Assembly: GCF_013266735.1 (NCBI RefSeq)
Contig: NZ_JABSNU010000005.1
Span: 62,001-126,000, forward strand
Reading direction: 5' to 3'
From: Pedobacter foliorum
GTDB lineage: Bacteria > Bacteroidota > Bacteroidia > Sphingobacteriales > Sphingobacteriaceae
DNA: 64,000 bases
In this document: piece by piece, positions 7,761 to 19,600 of the stretch
How positions within the stretch are numbered: position 1 is the stretch's first letter
How the letters are laid out: each line of letters begins with the position of its first letter
The notes under the pieces: generated by a model
The model's input: only the letters and a program-made list of their open reading frames with translations
Told to the model about the DNA's origin: nothing
Database searches by the model: none
Made by a program: the position numbers and the translations under genes

Positions 7761-9905
7761 ATGCTGCGACGCCCTATTTCACTTTCTCAGATTTTTAAAT
7801 GCCTTATGTTATCGGTTTTTCTGATCTGGATATGGGATAAACCAGTCTTTGCGCAGGAGAGGCCCGATCTTTCTAAATATACTTCTTCAACGGAGAAGCT
7901 GGAGGCCTGGCGTTTATACTGTAATGAGCTGTTGCGTCAAAGTGAACTGACGACTAAATTAATCTCAGAAGCCAAATTTGGATTAAGTATGTGTAAGGCA
8001 GGTGATATTAAAAATCAAGCCATGTTCTCTTTATTTACAGGATGCGCTTATGAGAAAAGTTTAAAATATGATAGTGCCGTTTATTTTTTAGAACGGACGG
8101 TAACTTTGGCCAGAAAGATCAATAAAACAAGTTATCAAATAACTGCATTGAGCAGATTAGCCTATGTATATCATTATGTTTCAGATGTTCCCAAGCAAAA
8201 GTCCACTTTGAACAGAATGGTTAAAATTGCTGACACCTCAAAAGATCTTAATGTTAAGAGCCTTACAGCCACTGCTCTTGGTGGATATTATTATGACATA
8301 GATGATTATGAGAAATCAATCCAATATAGATTGCAGGAAGTTGAACTGTATAAACAACTGTTAAAGGTAGATACGGCAACTACTGATGTAGCAAATTTAG
8401 GGTATTCGTTAAGTAATATAGCCGCAATGTATAATAACCTTAGTCGGGAAAAAAAAGCAATTGAATATCTCGATGAGGCTAGAATATATATAGGTAAAAA
8501 TATTCTCAGAAATGGGGAAGAGACCTTGTACCGAAATTATTTGATGTCGTATCTGGGATTAAATAATATTGACAGTGCTAAGGCTTACTATCAGCGTATT
8601 TATAAGGAGATGGGAAAGGACAGTCTTTACAGTCTGCTTACCTATGCGAACCAACAGATGGGCGAATACTATTTTGATCATGATAAGGTAGATTTAGCAG
8701 CTCATTATGTGAAGCTTGCCCTCCGTTATGCTAAAAACGCAGCTCAGGTTGATCCTGTTGTTGAAAGCGAACTGCTTTTTGGAAAGGTATTATACAAGCA
8801 AAAAAAATATAGCGAAGCCATCCGGGCCCTTAACTCTGCTTTAGGTGAAAATTCGTATGAGTTTGATAAAGCATCATTAGCCTCCATTTATGTGCACCTG
8901 GCTAAATCGTACGCGGCTTTAAACCAGTGGGATAAGGCTTATTCTCATCTGGAAAAATATAGTCTGCTGAATGATACGCTGAAGATTGCAGCAGCAAATA
9001 AGAACTTTAACGAGATTGAGGGCAAGTATCAGAATACCCAGAAATTACAGCAAATCAGACTTAAGAATCTGGAGCTAAACAAAGGAAAGACCGAACGGCT
9101 ATGGTTAATTGCCGGACTTTTGTTAATGATTGCGGTCATTTCATTATTAGCTATTATTTACCGAAATAAGAAGAAGACTGCTGATGTACTGGATGAGAAA
9201 AACAGGGCACTTGCTAAGTTAAATAACGATCTGGAAGTAGCCAATCAAACTAAAGCCAAGCTCTTTAGTATCATTAGTCATGATCTCCGTTCACCAATCA
9301 GCCAGGTTTATCAGTACCTTAAGCTTCAACAACATAATCCACAGCTTCATACAGAAGAGCAAAAGAGTCAACTGAGTTCAAATATCCAGGAAGCAACTGG
9401 TACCTTACTGGAAACCATGGAAGATCTGCTTTTATGGAGTAAAACTCAGATGAACCATTTTAATCCGAGTTTCGAGAAGATAGAAATTTTGCCCTTAGTT
9501 GAACAATGTCAGCAATTGCTAAAGCTGAACAGTGACTCAAAAAATATTGTGGTGAAGAATAACCTAAATGCTTCAACATCTGTAACAACAGATCCCTATT
9601 TCTTACAGATTATTGTCCGTAACCTGCTTCAAAATGCAATAAAGGCTGCTCCTGAGTATTCGACTATTGAAATTGATAGTGAACAGCAAAACGATCAAGT
9701 CAGGCTCCAAATTACCAATCAGGGAAAAATGTTTGGCCAAAAGGAGTACGAAAGTCTGTTGAAAAATGAGAATATCGATAAAGGACTATCTGGTCTAGGT
9801 TTGAAACTGGTAGATGAGCTTGCTCTTAAACTTGGTTTATCAGTACGATTTGTTGATACAAGAGGCAGTATTATTACCGCAGAGATTCTATTTCCTAAAA
9901 ACTAA
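7761..9905 (+). CDS. TPR-sensor histidine kinase (cassette 1 system)
   Basis: A 714-aa kinase starting at ATG 7761, 1 bp after the regulator stop; an upstream in-frame start would overlap that gene. It has a signal peptide (ending VFAQ), then TPR-like helical repeats over about residues 35-420 (for example YDSAVYFLERTVTLARK and YSEAIRALNSALG). One transmembrane helix follows near 440-460 (LWLIAGLLLMIAVISLLAII). The HisKA motif SIISHDLRSP has H507, and the ATPase domain has RNLLQNAIKAAP and GLSGLGLKLV. The usual DNG of the ATP lid is replaced by TNQGK. A HisKA-type kinase paired with a LytTR regulator is less common than the LytS type. Confidence 0.9.
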   Translation: MLRRPISLSQIFKCLMLSVFLIWIWDKPVFAQERPDLSKYTSSTEKLEAWRLYCNELLRQSELTTKLISEAKFGLSMCKAGDIKNQAMFSLFTGCAYEKSLKYDSAVYFLERTVTLARKINKTSYQITALSRLAYVYHYVSDVPKQKSTLNRMVKIADTSKDLNVKSLTATALGGYYYDIDDYEKSIQYRLQEVELYKQLLKVDTATTDVANLGYSLSNIAAMYNNLSREKKAIEYLDEARIYIGKNILRNGEETLYRNYLMSYLGLNNIDSAKAYYQRIYKEMGKDSLYSLLTYANQQMGEYYFDHDKVDLAAHYVKLALRYAKNAAQVDPVVESELLFGKVLYKQKKYSEAIRALNSALGENSYEFDKASLASIYVHLAKSYAALNQWDKAYSHLEKYSLLNDTLKIAAANKNFNEIEGKYQNTQKLQQIRLKNLELNKGKTERLWLIAGLLLMIAVISLLAIIYRNKKKTADVLDEKNRALAKLNNDLEVANQTKAKLFSIISHDLRSPISQVYQYLKLQQHNPQLHTEEQKSQLSSNIQEATGTLLETMEDLLLWSKTQMNHFNPSFEKIEILPLVEQCQQLLKLNSDSKNIVVKNNLNASTSVTTDPYFLQIIVRNLLQNAIKAAPEYSTIEIDSEQQNDQVRLQITNQGKMFGQKEYESLLKNENIDKGLSGLGLKLVDELALKLGLSVRFVDTRGSIITAEILFPKN

Positions 9906-9920
9906 TCTCCTTCCCTTTCC

Positions 9921-9952
9921 TTCAACGATTATTTCTATTCGTTCATCGATCA
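9921..9952 (+). promoter_or_regulatory. 21-bp-spaced direct repeat, likely LytTR operator of cassette 1
   Basis: TTCAACGATTA (9921-9931) and TTCATCGATCA (9942-9952) agree at 9 of 11 positions and start exactly 21 bp apart, two helical turns. The second half-site starts 89 bp before the lipoprotein ATG at 10031. At cassette 2 the nearest half-site starts 91 bp from its lipoprotein ATG. LytTR regulators typically bind pairs of about 9-bp direct repeats at this spacing. Confidence 0.6.
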
Positions 9953-10030
9953 GATAACGGTATGGCTAAATAGTGGCCATATCTTCAGCCTATTAATTAT
10001 GCTCAACCAATCATTCTAAATACGCTGACT

Positions 10031-11884
10031 ATGAAAACCAGAAATTTGTTGTTAATATTAATGATCCTCTGCTATGTTATTAGTGGATGTACATCAGAGG
10101 GACTTACCGGCCCGGAAGGACCTGCCGGAGCTCAAGGACCGCAAGGATCTCAAGGTGAAGCCGGAAGTGTTGGCCCAATTGGTGCCGCTGGAAAAGATGG
10201 AAGTATCATCTATAGCGGGGCTGGAACACCTCCTGCAGCTTCTGGCAGTGCGGGAGATTATTATCTCGACCGTTCTACAGGAAATTTGTATGGCCCAAAA
10301 ACGGCTGCAGGATGGGGAACACCTCTATTATTAATGGGAGTTAAAGGTGCTACGGGAGCCACAGGTGCTGCCGGTACAAATGGCACAAATGGTACGAATG
10401 GCACCAATGGAGCCAATGGTACAAATGGCGCTGCAGGAAGTAAAACGTTAAGTGGCACTACTATTCCTTCAGTTACACTCGGAAGCACAGGGGATTACTA
10501 TCTTGATAAAACTAGTTATTTACTTTATGGGCCTAAAACAAACGCAGGCTGGGGTATCCCGATCTTGTTGCGTGGGGCTACCGGAGCTCAAGGGCCAAAT
10601 GGGGCTGCAGGGAAGGATGGAAGCATTATTTATAGCGGATCCGGAGTGCCGGTACCAACAATTGGAATAATTGGGGATTATTATCTTAACCGTAACAATG
10701 GAAATTTATATGGTCCTAAAATAGCCACTGGCTGGGGAACACCAATTATTTTAATGGGTGCCGCAGGTAAAGATGGGGTCAACGGCACCAACGGTACGGA
10801 TGGCACAAATGGTACCAACGGTACTGATGGCGCAAATGGTACCAATGGAGTTAATGGAAGCACTACATTTAGTGGTTTTGATCTACCCGCACCAGCTTTA
10901 GGAGCAGTGGGCGATTATTATCTGAATAAATCGAGTTATCTGTTATATGGTCCTAAAACAAACGCAGGTTGGGGTATTCCGATCTTGTTAAGAGGGGCTG
11001 ATGGGGCGCAAGGTCCTACTGGTCCTGCAGGAGCAGATGGAAGTGTGATTTATAGCGGAGACAATGCACCTGCAATTAATTTGGGTAAAGTTGGAGATTA
11101 CTATTTCGCTCGTCTTTCTGTTACAATGTTTGGCCCTAAAACTACCACAGGATGGGGAACCGGCGTTTCTTTGAAAGGTGCAAATGGAACAAATGGCACC
11201 AACGGTAGCAATGGTACAAACGGCACGAATGGAACAAATGGTTCTTCTGTATTAAGCGGAGTAGGCATTCCAGCCAGTACTATCGGTAAAGATGGTGATT
11301 TTTACATAGACGTTTCAATTTATACCATATATGGCCCTAAAGCAGGTGGAGTTTGGGGTACCTCAGGTACTTCCCTAAAAGGGCAAAACGGTGCAGATGG
11401 TAGTGCCAATGTGATTGCTCTTGAAACTTCAGATAATGTAACTTTTAGCTGGGTACTTCAGTATGGTGATTATTTTTTGAGAAAACAAGGTGCCTCGGCT
11501 AATGACACCACCACGGTATATAATATTCCTGCCGCCAACATTAATGCCGTAAGTAAAGGTATTGTAATGGTCTATATCCGCAGAGCATATGGTGCACCGG
11601 GAACCTATAACTGGCAGCAGTTAAATTATACTCAGGCAACCTCGATGGGTTTCTCTCTCGTTTATACATATAGTTTAACTGTTAATGCCAGCAGTGCATT
11701 TACCAGGATTTCCTATAAGGATCCGAATGTGACCCATAATGCTTTTGTGGTTGATAAAGTAAGGATAGTTATTGTTCCACAGAGTTCATCGGGTGTGCTA
11801 AACAGCACAAATAAGAATATACCAATGCTTCAAACGATGCAGAAACTCAATCTGCAAGAAAAAGATTTCCAAAAACTGCAATAA
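10031..11884 (+). CDS. Collagen-like repeat lipoprotein (cassette 1, gene 1)
   Basis: A 617-aa lipoprotein. The signal ends in lipobox VISGC (C about 20), followed by TSEG. The body alternates Gly-X-Y collagen-like stretches (GPEGPAGAQGPQGSQGEAG; NGTNGTNGTNG) with six copies of a roughly 46-residue module. The module pattern is SG...P....G..GDYYL......YGPKT..GWG....L.G. The last about 150 residues lack repeats and may form a globular tip. Neither catalytic residues nor a binding motif is visible. Bacterial collagen-like proteins usually form surface triple helices. The gene opens the four-gene cassette, and the same architecture opens the second cassette at 43579-45075. Surface exposure and a structural or adhesive role are inferred. 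Confidence 0.85.
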   Translation: MKTRNLLLILMILCYVISGCTSEGLTGPEGPAGAQGPQGSQGEAGSVGPIGAAGKDGSIIYSGAGTPPAASGSAGDYYLDRSTGNLYGPKTAAGWGTPLLLMGVKGATGATGAAGTNGTNGTNGTNGANGTNGAAGSKTLSGTTIPSVTLGSTGDYYLDKTSYLLYGPKTNAGWGIPILLRGATGAQGPNGAAGKDGSIIYSGSGVPVPTIGIIGDYYLNRNNGNLYGPKIATGWGTPIILMGAAGKDGVNGTNGTDGTNGTNGTDGANGTNGVNGSTTFSGFDLPAPALGAVGDYYLNKSSYLLYGPKTNAGWGIPILLRGADGAQGPTGPAGADGSVIYSGDNAPAINLGKVGDYYFARLSVTMFGPKTTTGWGTGVSLKGANGTNGTNGSNGTNGTNGTNGSSVLSGVGIPASTIGKDGDFYIDVSIYTIYGPKAGGVWGTSGTSLKGQNGADGSANVIALETSDNVTFSWVLQYGDYFLRKQGASANDTTTVYNIPAANINAVSKGIVMVYIRRAYGAPGTYNWQQLNYTQATSMGFSLVYTYSLTVNASSAFTRISYKDPNVTHNAFVVDKVRIVIVPQSSSGVLNSTNKNIPMLQTMQKLNLQEKDFQKLQ

Positions 11885-11951
11885 TAAGTTTTAACCGGGG
11901 TGCTTCATTCTGCATCCCGGATTCTTTAACTGAATTACATCTCTGATAATT

Positions 11952-13637
11952 ATGCCTACTATGAAAAGCCTGGTCCTATGCTTATTTTTTCTGATGGTCA
12001 ACGCCGGGTATCTGGCTGCTCAGGATTTGGAACAACTGGTAAAACAAAAACCATTTGCCATTAACGGAACCCTTGGTTTGGGGGTAGGTACCTATAATTC
12101 AAATGGTATCCCTGCCAGGCAAAGAGCATTTTCTTATATGCTTAGTGGTGCACCTACCATCTCAATATATGGTGTTTCTTTCCCCTTTAGTGTAGTGGTC
12201 AGCGATCAGCAAAGGGGCTTCAGACAACCATTTAATCAATATGGTATTAGCCCTAACTATAAATGGCTGACTTTGCACGCAGGTTGGCGCAGTCTTGAGT
12301 TTTCACCGTTTACATTGGCCGGACATACCTTTCTTGGGGGGGGTGTTGAAGCCAATCCAGGTAAATTGAGATTTGGATTTATTTATGGAAGGTTCAATAA
12401 GGCAATAGAAGAAGACCCATTGCAGTCCAGTGCATTCGGACAAACCCCTGCTTATAAAAGGGTGGGTTATAGTGCTAAACTTGGCTTGGGTACAGAAAAT
12501 AACCACTTCGACCTTACATTTTTAAATGCAAAGGATGAAGTAAGCTCGTTAAAGAACCCGGTGTTGACCAGCGGATTAAAGCCTGCTGAAAACATGGTAT
12601 TGGGCATATCGGCCAGATTCAACTTTTTAAAGCATTTTATATTTAATCTTGATGCCTCAGGCAGTATCTATACTAATAACAAGTTGTCGGATACGATAGA
12701 CCACCTTCAGCTTGCAAAAGTAGCCTTTATCAGAAAGCTGATCACTTTAAATACTTCTACCCAGGCACTAACAGCCGGGCAAACCAGTTTAGGCTACCAG
12801 GGCAGTAATTATAATGTTCTATTAAAGTACCGCAGGGTAGACCCGGATTATAAGTCAATGGGAGCCTATTACTTCGAAACGGATGTACAGAATTATACGG
12901 TAGAAGGAGGAGTGAGGCTAATTAAGGGGCAAATGCAGATCAACGGTAGTCTGGGTTTACAGAACGACAATATCCTTCATGATAAATCTTATCGATCTAA
13001 CCGTAAAATAGGGTCTTTAAATGTGTCGTATAATACCCAGAATTATGGCGTGGATTTAAGGTACTCCAACTATGGAATTACACAAGACAGGGGCCTGAAC
13101 CCGATAATTGATACTTTAAGGGTAGCCCGTACAAATCACAATATCAATGCAATGTTAAGGTATAATATCCCAGGTGAAAGCATTAATCAAGGAATTGTGC
13201 TGGTGGGCAGCATCCAGTCGCTGGTAGATTTAAATAATTTCACTTCCGCTCAAAATAAATCAAATAGTAAAACTGTTAATCTATCCTATCAGCTCAGTTT
13301 TATACCGCAGGCAGCTGGCATTAATGCTGGTGTTAATTATACGGTTGCCAATATATCCTTTGGTAAAACAGTGTTTTACGGTCCTTCAGTGGGGGTCGAT
13401 AAACAGTTTGAAAAGGGAAAGTACCTGGTTAACGCTTCCTTAAGTTACCAGCAGCAACAGAACAATGCTAAGAATGCCGGGAATATTCTGAATGGCACAC
13501 TCAACGGATCCTACCGGATCACCCCAAGAAATGCAGCTGCTTTATCATTAAGTTATCTGAAGAGCAACTCAAAAGACATTACGCTGCCCTCTTTTAACGA
13601 ACTGCGGAGCAGTCTGAATTTTACCCATTCTTTTTAA
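11952..13637 (+). CDS. Outer-membrane beta-barrel-like protein (cassette 1, gene 2)
   Basis: A 561-aa protein with signal peptide (cleavage near YLAAQ) and no Pfam family I can name. The mature part is a run of alternating-hydrophobicity strands (FRQPFNQYGISPNYKWLTLH, FTLAGHTFLGGGVEANPGKL) and ends in LNFTHSF with a C-terminal Phe, as in BAM-assembled outer-membrane barrels. It is clearly paralogous to the gene at 41845-43551; shared blocks include QPFNQYG, YKWxTLHAG, GGGxExxPGKxRxGFxYGR and PDxKSMGAY. ATG at 11961 is an alternative start giving a more typical signal peptide. It ends 18 bp before the TANFOR giant. A channel or anchor for the cassette's secreted proteins is inferred. Confidence 0.75.
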   Translation: MPTMKSLVLCLFFLMVNAGYLAAQDLEQLVKQKPFAINGTLGLGVGTYNSNGIPARQRAFSYMLSGAPTISIYGVSFPFSVVVSDQQRGFRQPFNQYGISPNYKWLTLHAGWRSLEFSPFTLAGHTFLGGGVEANPGKLRFGFIYGRFNKAIEEDPLQSSAFGQTPAYKRVGYSAKLGLGTENNHFDLTFLNAKDEVSSLKNPVLTSGLKPAENMVLGISARFNFLKHFIFNLDASGSIYTNNKLSDTIDHLQLAKVAFIRKLITLNTSTQALTAGQTSLGYQGSNYNVLLKYRRVDPDYKSMGAYYFETDVQNYTVEGGVRLIKGQMQINGSLGLQNDNILHDKSYRSNRKIGSLNVSYNTQNYGVDLRYSNYGITQDRGLNPIIDTLRVARTNHNINAMLRYNIPGESINQGIVLVGSIQSLVDLNNFTSAQNKSNSKTVNLSYQLSFIPQAAGINAGVNYTVANISFGKTVFYGPSVGVDKQFEKGKYLVNASLSYQQQQNNAKNAGNILNGTLNGSYRITPRNAAALSLSYLKSNSKDITLPSFNELRSSLNFTHSF

Positions 13638-13655
13638 CCTGTAAAAATAAACTAC

Positions 13656-16600
13656 ATGAACAAGTTATCTCTTATTAAGGTCTCAAAAAGAACAATAACC
13701 ATACTTGCTGCTTTGATTTTTATGAGTAGTATGGTCTTTGCGCAGGCAACAAACAGTGTTAACATTACGGTTAATATCGTTCCTCCATATTCTCCATATT
13801 ATGCCGACTATTCCGGTTCCAACGCAGGTAAGGTGCTACTCATTTTACAAAACCTTACCAATACGCAGAAGACGATAAAACTGGCAGGACAGCTAGAGGG
13901 CGACAATGGGATAAAGATCAGTACCAGGTCCAATTATGTGCCGCTGCAGGCCATTGTTTTAAATCCTAATGAGACCAAACAATTAAACGGACTGGCATTA
14001 AAGGATATTTTTGACATCAATACCTTAAATGTGTATGGGGTAGATAAGGTAAAGATCATACAGACATCGCGGTTGCCTGAAGGGAATTATTCGTTCTGTT
14101 TGCAAGCCCTTGATTACAATAATAATCAGCTGTTATCGGCATCTGCGCCTTTGGGTTGTACCAATATCAGCATTGCTTATCCTGAACCTCCGATCCTGAT
14201 CTGGCCACAGAATTCTTCGGCGGTTCCTCCGGTAAATCCAACAGTGATTAATTTCAACTGGACCAATCCCGGTACTGTACCTATGGGTACCCAATATATT
14301 ATTCAGATGGCCGCAATGCCTGATAATGTAGCTAAAGACCCAAATCAGCTGCTCAACGAAACCTCTTTTCCATTGCTTTCACAAACAGTTAACGGCTTTA
14401 GTTATAACTATACTATCGGTAATCTGGGGTTGCAACCGGGCAAGAAATATGCATGGCGTGTTCAGGCAGTTGATCCTTCTGGTAAGGTAGTTTTTAAAAA
14501 TAATGGTTTCAGTGCAGCCAGCGTTTTTCTTTATGGAGAGCAGCTCCCGGCAACACAAATGCTAGCTGTTAATCAGATGAAAGAGATTTCGATCCTGATC
14601 CCTACTCCCGACTCAATGGGTAAGAAGATTGATGTAAACAATAAGCAGGCTTTATATCTCCGCTGGAAACTCATTAACAGCGACGTGGATATAACATCAA
14701 CACCTAATCGTACACGAGGAAGAAATGGTGCTCCCAGAATGGTCAATACCAGTATTGAGGGAACTTATGTTCCGATGAAGTATACTATTGAGATCAGGGA
14801 TAAAGCAACAAACAAGGTTGTGGACAACAGAGAGGCTTTAGATATGTTCTATTATACTGAAAAGGCAGATTCGCCTCCGGTATTTGTGAACGGCCGTGCT
14901 TATGATTTTTACATTAAGGCTTATTCTATCAAACAGCCGCAGAATGCAACTTCTGATAAAACCGCTATAAACATTCCGTCAGCTAGCCATTCGATGAAAG
15001 ATTATACAGAAATAGCCGGAGAAAGTAAAAAAGGGTCATTTATCTATAATAAAATACCGGATACGACTGCGACACAGAAATATATGATTCTGGCTGGTAC
15101 AGTAAAGTACAAATTTGATCAATACCCGGAAGTATATCCAGTTTCAGGAACATTGCAACTGACCCGATATTATCGTCAGCTTTCGGAAGATGGGAAAACA
15201 GTGATCAAGGATAACATAGCCCCAGGTGCTACTGAGCAGACTAAATTCGTTGTAAATGTAACAAAAGATGGATTGTTTAATGCTGTGGTTCCCGCTATAA
15301 CCCCTCCTAAGGGTTTAATAACCTGTTACAGGATAGATTATCCGGCAAACAATTACTATAGCAGTCCGGAAAAAGTAATTGAACTGAGAAACCTGTCGGT
15401 AGGCAATGTAGAGGTAGGTGAGTACATTTCTAATGTATATAGCTATAACTTAAACCTTCACATCACCAAAGGATATAAACAAAAGTATAGTAAAAAGAAT
15501 GTGGCAACTGTTTCTGAGGCAATTGGGGGCTTAAAAGTATTGCTATACCGGTTAACAAAAGGACCAGAGGTGCCACGTTATGAAGGTCAGGATACTTCGC
15601 TGAACGTTAGTCTGGCTAAGGATAAGGATGTGATGCCACCTGCTGTGCTTGTTGCTTCGGGGATAACTAAGGTTTCCAATATTCCGAATGCCTATAATGA
15701 GGCCGTTGTAAGTTTCAATCACCTGCTTTGTGCAATAAATGCCAACGACCTATACTGGATCAAAGTCTATGATCCGAAAAGCAATACGGTGGTAATCAAT
15801 ACGCCATTTAATTTCCGCAGACCGCAAAAAACGCTGGCACCACCGGTTAGGTATTATACCAGTTATGAAACGCTAAGTGATTATTCATACTTAGTAGAAA
15901 AAAATCTGACCTGGACAACAGAAGAGGCTCCTGTAGCTTCAGTGAAAGGACGTTTACTTTATAGATATAGTGATGGTATTAGTGGTGCAAAGCCTTTGGC
16001 CAATAAAGTAATCTCATTGAAGCCTTTTATTGTATTGCAAGCACCAGGCAGTAATAAGACCTATGCACTGCCTTTATCTAAAAGTGATTTCCTGAATTTG
16101 GACGGCAGGGATGAACCAACACCTGAAGACAAGAAGCTGTTTGGTTATATCAATGGTTTTAATGAGGGTGGGTCACATCCGGTTACAACAAATGCTGATG
16201 GGTCTTTCGAATTTAAAGATATCCCTTTATGGGACTCTGTTTTTGTTTCAAAAGGAATGTATAATTTTTTCTTCCCCTTTCCTAGTATACCAGAGCCTGA
16301 AAAAACTAATCCAGCAGGGAGTACGCTTAAAGATTTGTGGATGGCAGGAATTCTTGGTAATAAGGACGATGCCGATGCATTGGCTAAAGCATTCAAAAAG
16401 ATGGTAGAGGAAGATTCAAAAAATCCGGTGCGGGATGAATTTGATCCACAAAAGATTGGTAACATGACCACCATCAAAGAAGGGGTTGATATAACAAAAA
16501 AGGCAACTACTAAACGAGGCGGTCAGCTCAATACAGTAGAAAACAACAGCGGCGGATATCAGATTACCAATGTCCAGGCTAATGTTGTTAAAGCTGTCGT

Positions 16601-19600
16601 TACGATTAAAAGTAATATTTTGAAAAAAGGACCAGCTGAAATAGAGGAAATGAGCAATACCGAAGTGCCGTTAAAGGATGTTCCTAAGGGAATTTCAGCT
16701 CCTGCTCCATGTAATGCAAAAGTAGTATATAGGATAGTAGTGCAAGATGAGGACGTTTATTGCAGTCCGGATAATAATATCGAAATTAATCCTTTACAAA
16801 GTCTGGATGCAGGAATTCTCTACAGTACAGTACGTACGATGAGGGTTAAAGCCAGGGTATTCAGAGCGGATGAATATGTTAAAGAACAAGGTATTAATAA
16901 TAAACAGGTACTCAGCATTCCAGCCCATTTATACAATAAATTTTTAGTACCCGGTTTAAAGGGCGAAGGAGAAACACTTCATGCCCCTAAGGATAATAAT
17001 AAAATGCTTTTGGATAAGGCTGTTACCGAGAAGGAGGGAATTACCTTTAATCACCTTATTAAAAACAGCGATTATGTGCTTAAAGCAATAATTGACGAGG
17101 AAGCCAATAACAGCACTTCTTATCAGGCCTCGGACCTTACGTTCAACTTTAGGTCGCCTGAAAAGGATGTAACTACTCAACTCGGTAAAACCTTTCTTTT
17201 TAATGATGATTTTAAAGAAGAAGAATTCGATGTTGATTTAAAACTACAGCCGGATCTTCCAATCATTGCCGGAAGGGTATTAAATGCAATTGGCACAAAA
17301 GGAATTGCAAGCGCCAATGTAACGCTCCTGGTAAATGTTGCCATGCCTAGTCCTTTTAATCCGGCATATCTGATACCAACCCCAGTACCAATATCTGTTC
17401 CGGTTGATAAAAATGGATATTTCTCCTACAAGTCATCTCTTTTTTCGGGAAGTGAGATCAGAGTAATTGTTGGGGCTAGCGGATACAAACCTTTAGCTCA
17501 GAACGACTCAACAAAAACCGGGATATATGATTTTAATGTTAGTAAAATGCAGAACGGACAAAAGGTATTTAAAAATCTTTATTTTATGCCTGCAGCCTCT
17601 ATTAAAGGAAATGTGATAAATGCGAAAAAAGAGCATATTCCTGCTCTATACAAAATAGAGGATATTGATTATATTGAGGAAACGATACCGGAATGTAATG
17701 TAGGCCAGTCGGTTCAATCAGCTTCGAACACATCGGGAAAGATTATCGGAAATACATCGATATCAGGTGCAATGCAGAAGAAGGTCAACTCATCCCACCT
17801 GGCGTTTCTTGATAAACTAACGAGTTCATGTAAAGAGACTTTTGAGGCATTTACACCGATGGGTGCCCCAGCTAAACTGATCATCATTCCAAATGATCTG
17901 AAGTATTTCAACGATACTTTAAGCATAGCTAAAGTAACTGATGTATACAATTTATGGAACTTTGAACGGGTGCTTACCACCAGAGAACACCGCATTGAGT
18001 TTGAGGTTACAGGCCCCAATAAGAAACCGGTTAAGGATGCTAAAATTCAGATCCTGGATAAGGTGTTGTATACGAACATGTTTGGCAGGGTAAGAGTTAA
18101 TTTTATGAACATCAGTGAAAGCAACTTCACTGTTAGGATAACACCTCCTGAAGGGCAGAATTATATTGAACGTGAATTTACCTTCACTAATGAAGAGACC
18201 AAAAATTTTGTAACCAAGTCTATTAAGTTGTCTGAAGGGCTGGTTATTGGGGGCACAGTAAGCCTTAATGGAGCTCCTGTGGGTGGTGCCGAGGTTTATA
18301 TCAATAATGGTGGAGGTACACTGATTAAAACACTAACGGGAAATAATGGTGTTTATCACCTGGAAGGAATACGACCAGTAGTGGGGCGTGCCAGGAGATC
18401 AATGGTAACCATACACGTATCTGGCCCAGCCCGGTCTTCAGGTACGGTGCTTGCTCAAAAACAGACCATAGCTGTTGAGGATACTCAAACAGCCAACTTC
18501 GACCTTACTTTGCTAGAAGATGTAAATATCAGAAGTTTGCTGGGTTATGATGTAGCAATAACTACTGCAACTCCAACCGCAGATGGCTATAAACTAAGCG
18601 GTGAACTAAATTTAGGCAAGGCTGAGGGTGATTTTAAAGTGCCAGATGCAGATCTTCGCATTGGTTTTACAGACATCGAAGTGAAAACGAGCGGAAGGGA
18701 TGATAAGGGGCTCTTCACAGTTGAGCCTAAAGGCGATATTGTGTTGGATAACAGTGTTTTTAAAGCCAGATTTAAAGATGCATATAATGCCAGGATCATG
18801 AGCAATCCAGATGAGGATGGCATGATTCTTAAAAAATTAAGTCCGGGAACTGGTGTTTTAAATGTTCATGCTAAAATTGTAGACAATTCCTTTTATTTCC
18901 CGAGTAGCTACCTGGCCTTTAAGGGTTCGGAGTTTTATTTTGCCACTAATAAAGGACAATTATCTAATGCGATTGACGCCTTTTCTACTGAAAAGAACTT
19001 TACCAGCCCTACCTATTATTTTACCAACAAGGATAAGGGGGCCATTCAATTCTCTTTACTACAGTTTCCTGCCAGTACATTGCCTTTGGAAACCTATTTT
19101 GCAAATGGTAAAATCAGGTTATTGCCCGTGATCACACCTTCAGGTATTAATACCTTAGGCACTCCTTTATCCATCAATTTACCCGAGATCTTGATAGACA
19201 AAACAAGCGTGAGTCAGATTAACGGGAAGGCTCCACTTGAATTTAAGCTGGATACAAAATGGACGGTGGTGGTGCCTAAATGGGAATTCTCTACAGAAGA
19301 GGCGGGAATTGTTGCGCTTAAAAATAGCGCTAATTCAATTAAAACGGGGGTGCTTGATATTCCGTTCTCTACCTTTCGTCTGCGTAATGACATCCTGCTA
19401 ATCGATAATGCTAAACTAAACTCTATTAACCTGGGCGGAATTATACCCTTAAATGTGAGTACTGAAACAGAATCAACTTTTGGATTGGATCAGAAAATTG
19501 GTGCAGACCTGGGTAAACATTATATTTTGAGGCTACTTGGTAAAGGTGGTGTAGCTGCGGGCAGTATCCCTAAGCTTACCGGTTTTGACAAAGGGATTGA

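Noticed and set aside
10261-10863. Minus-strand ORFs rich in VPFVPFVP
   Set aside because: They are complements of the Gly-X-Y repeat DNA of the collagen-like lipoprotein, not separate genes.
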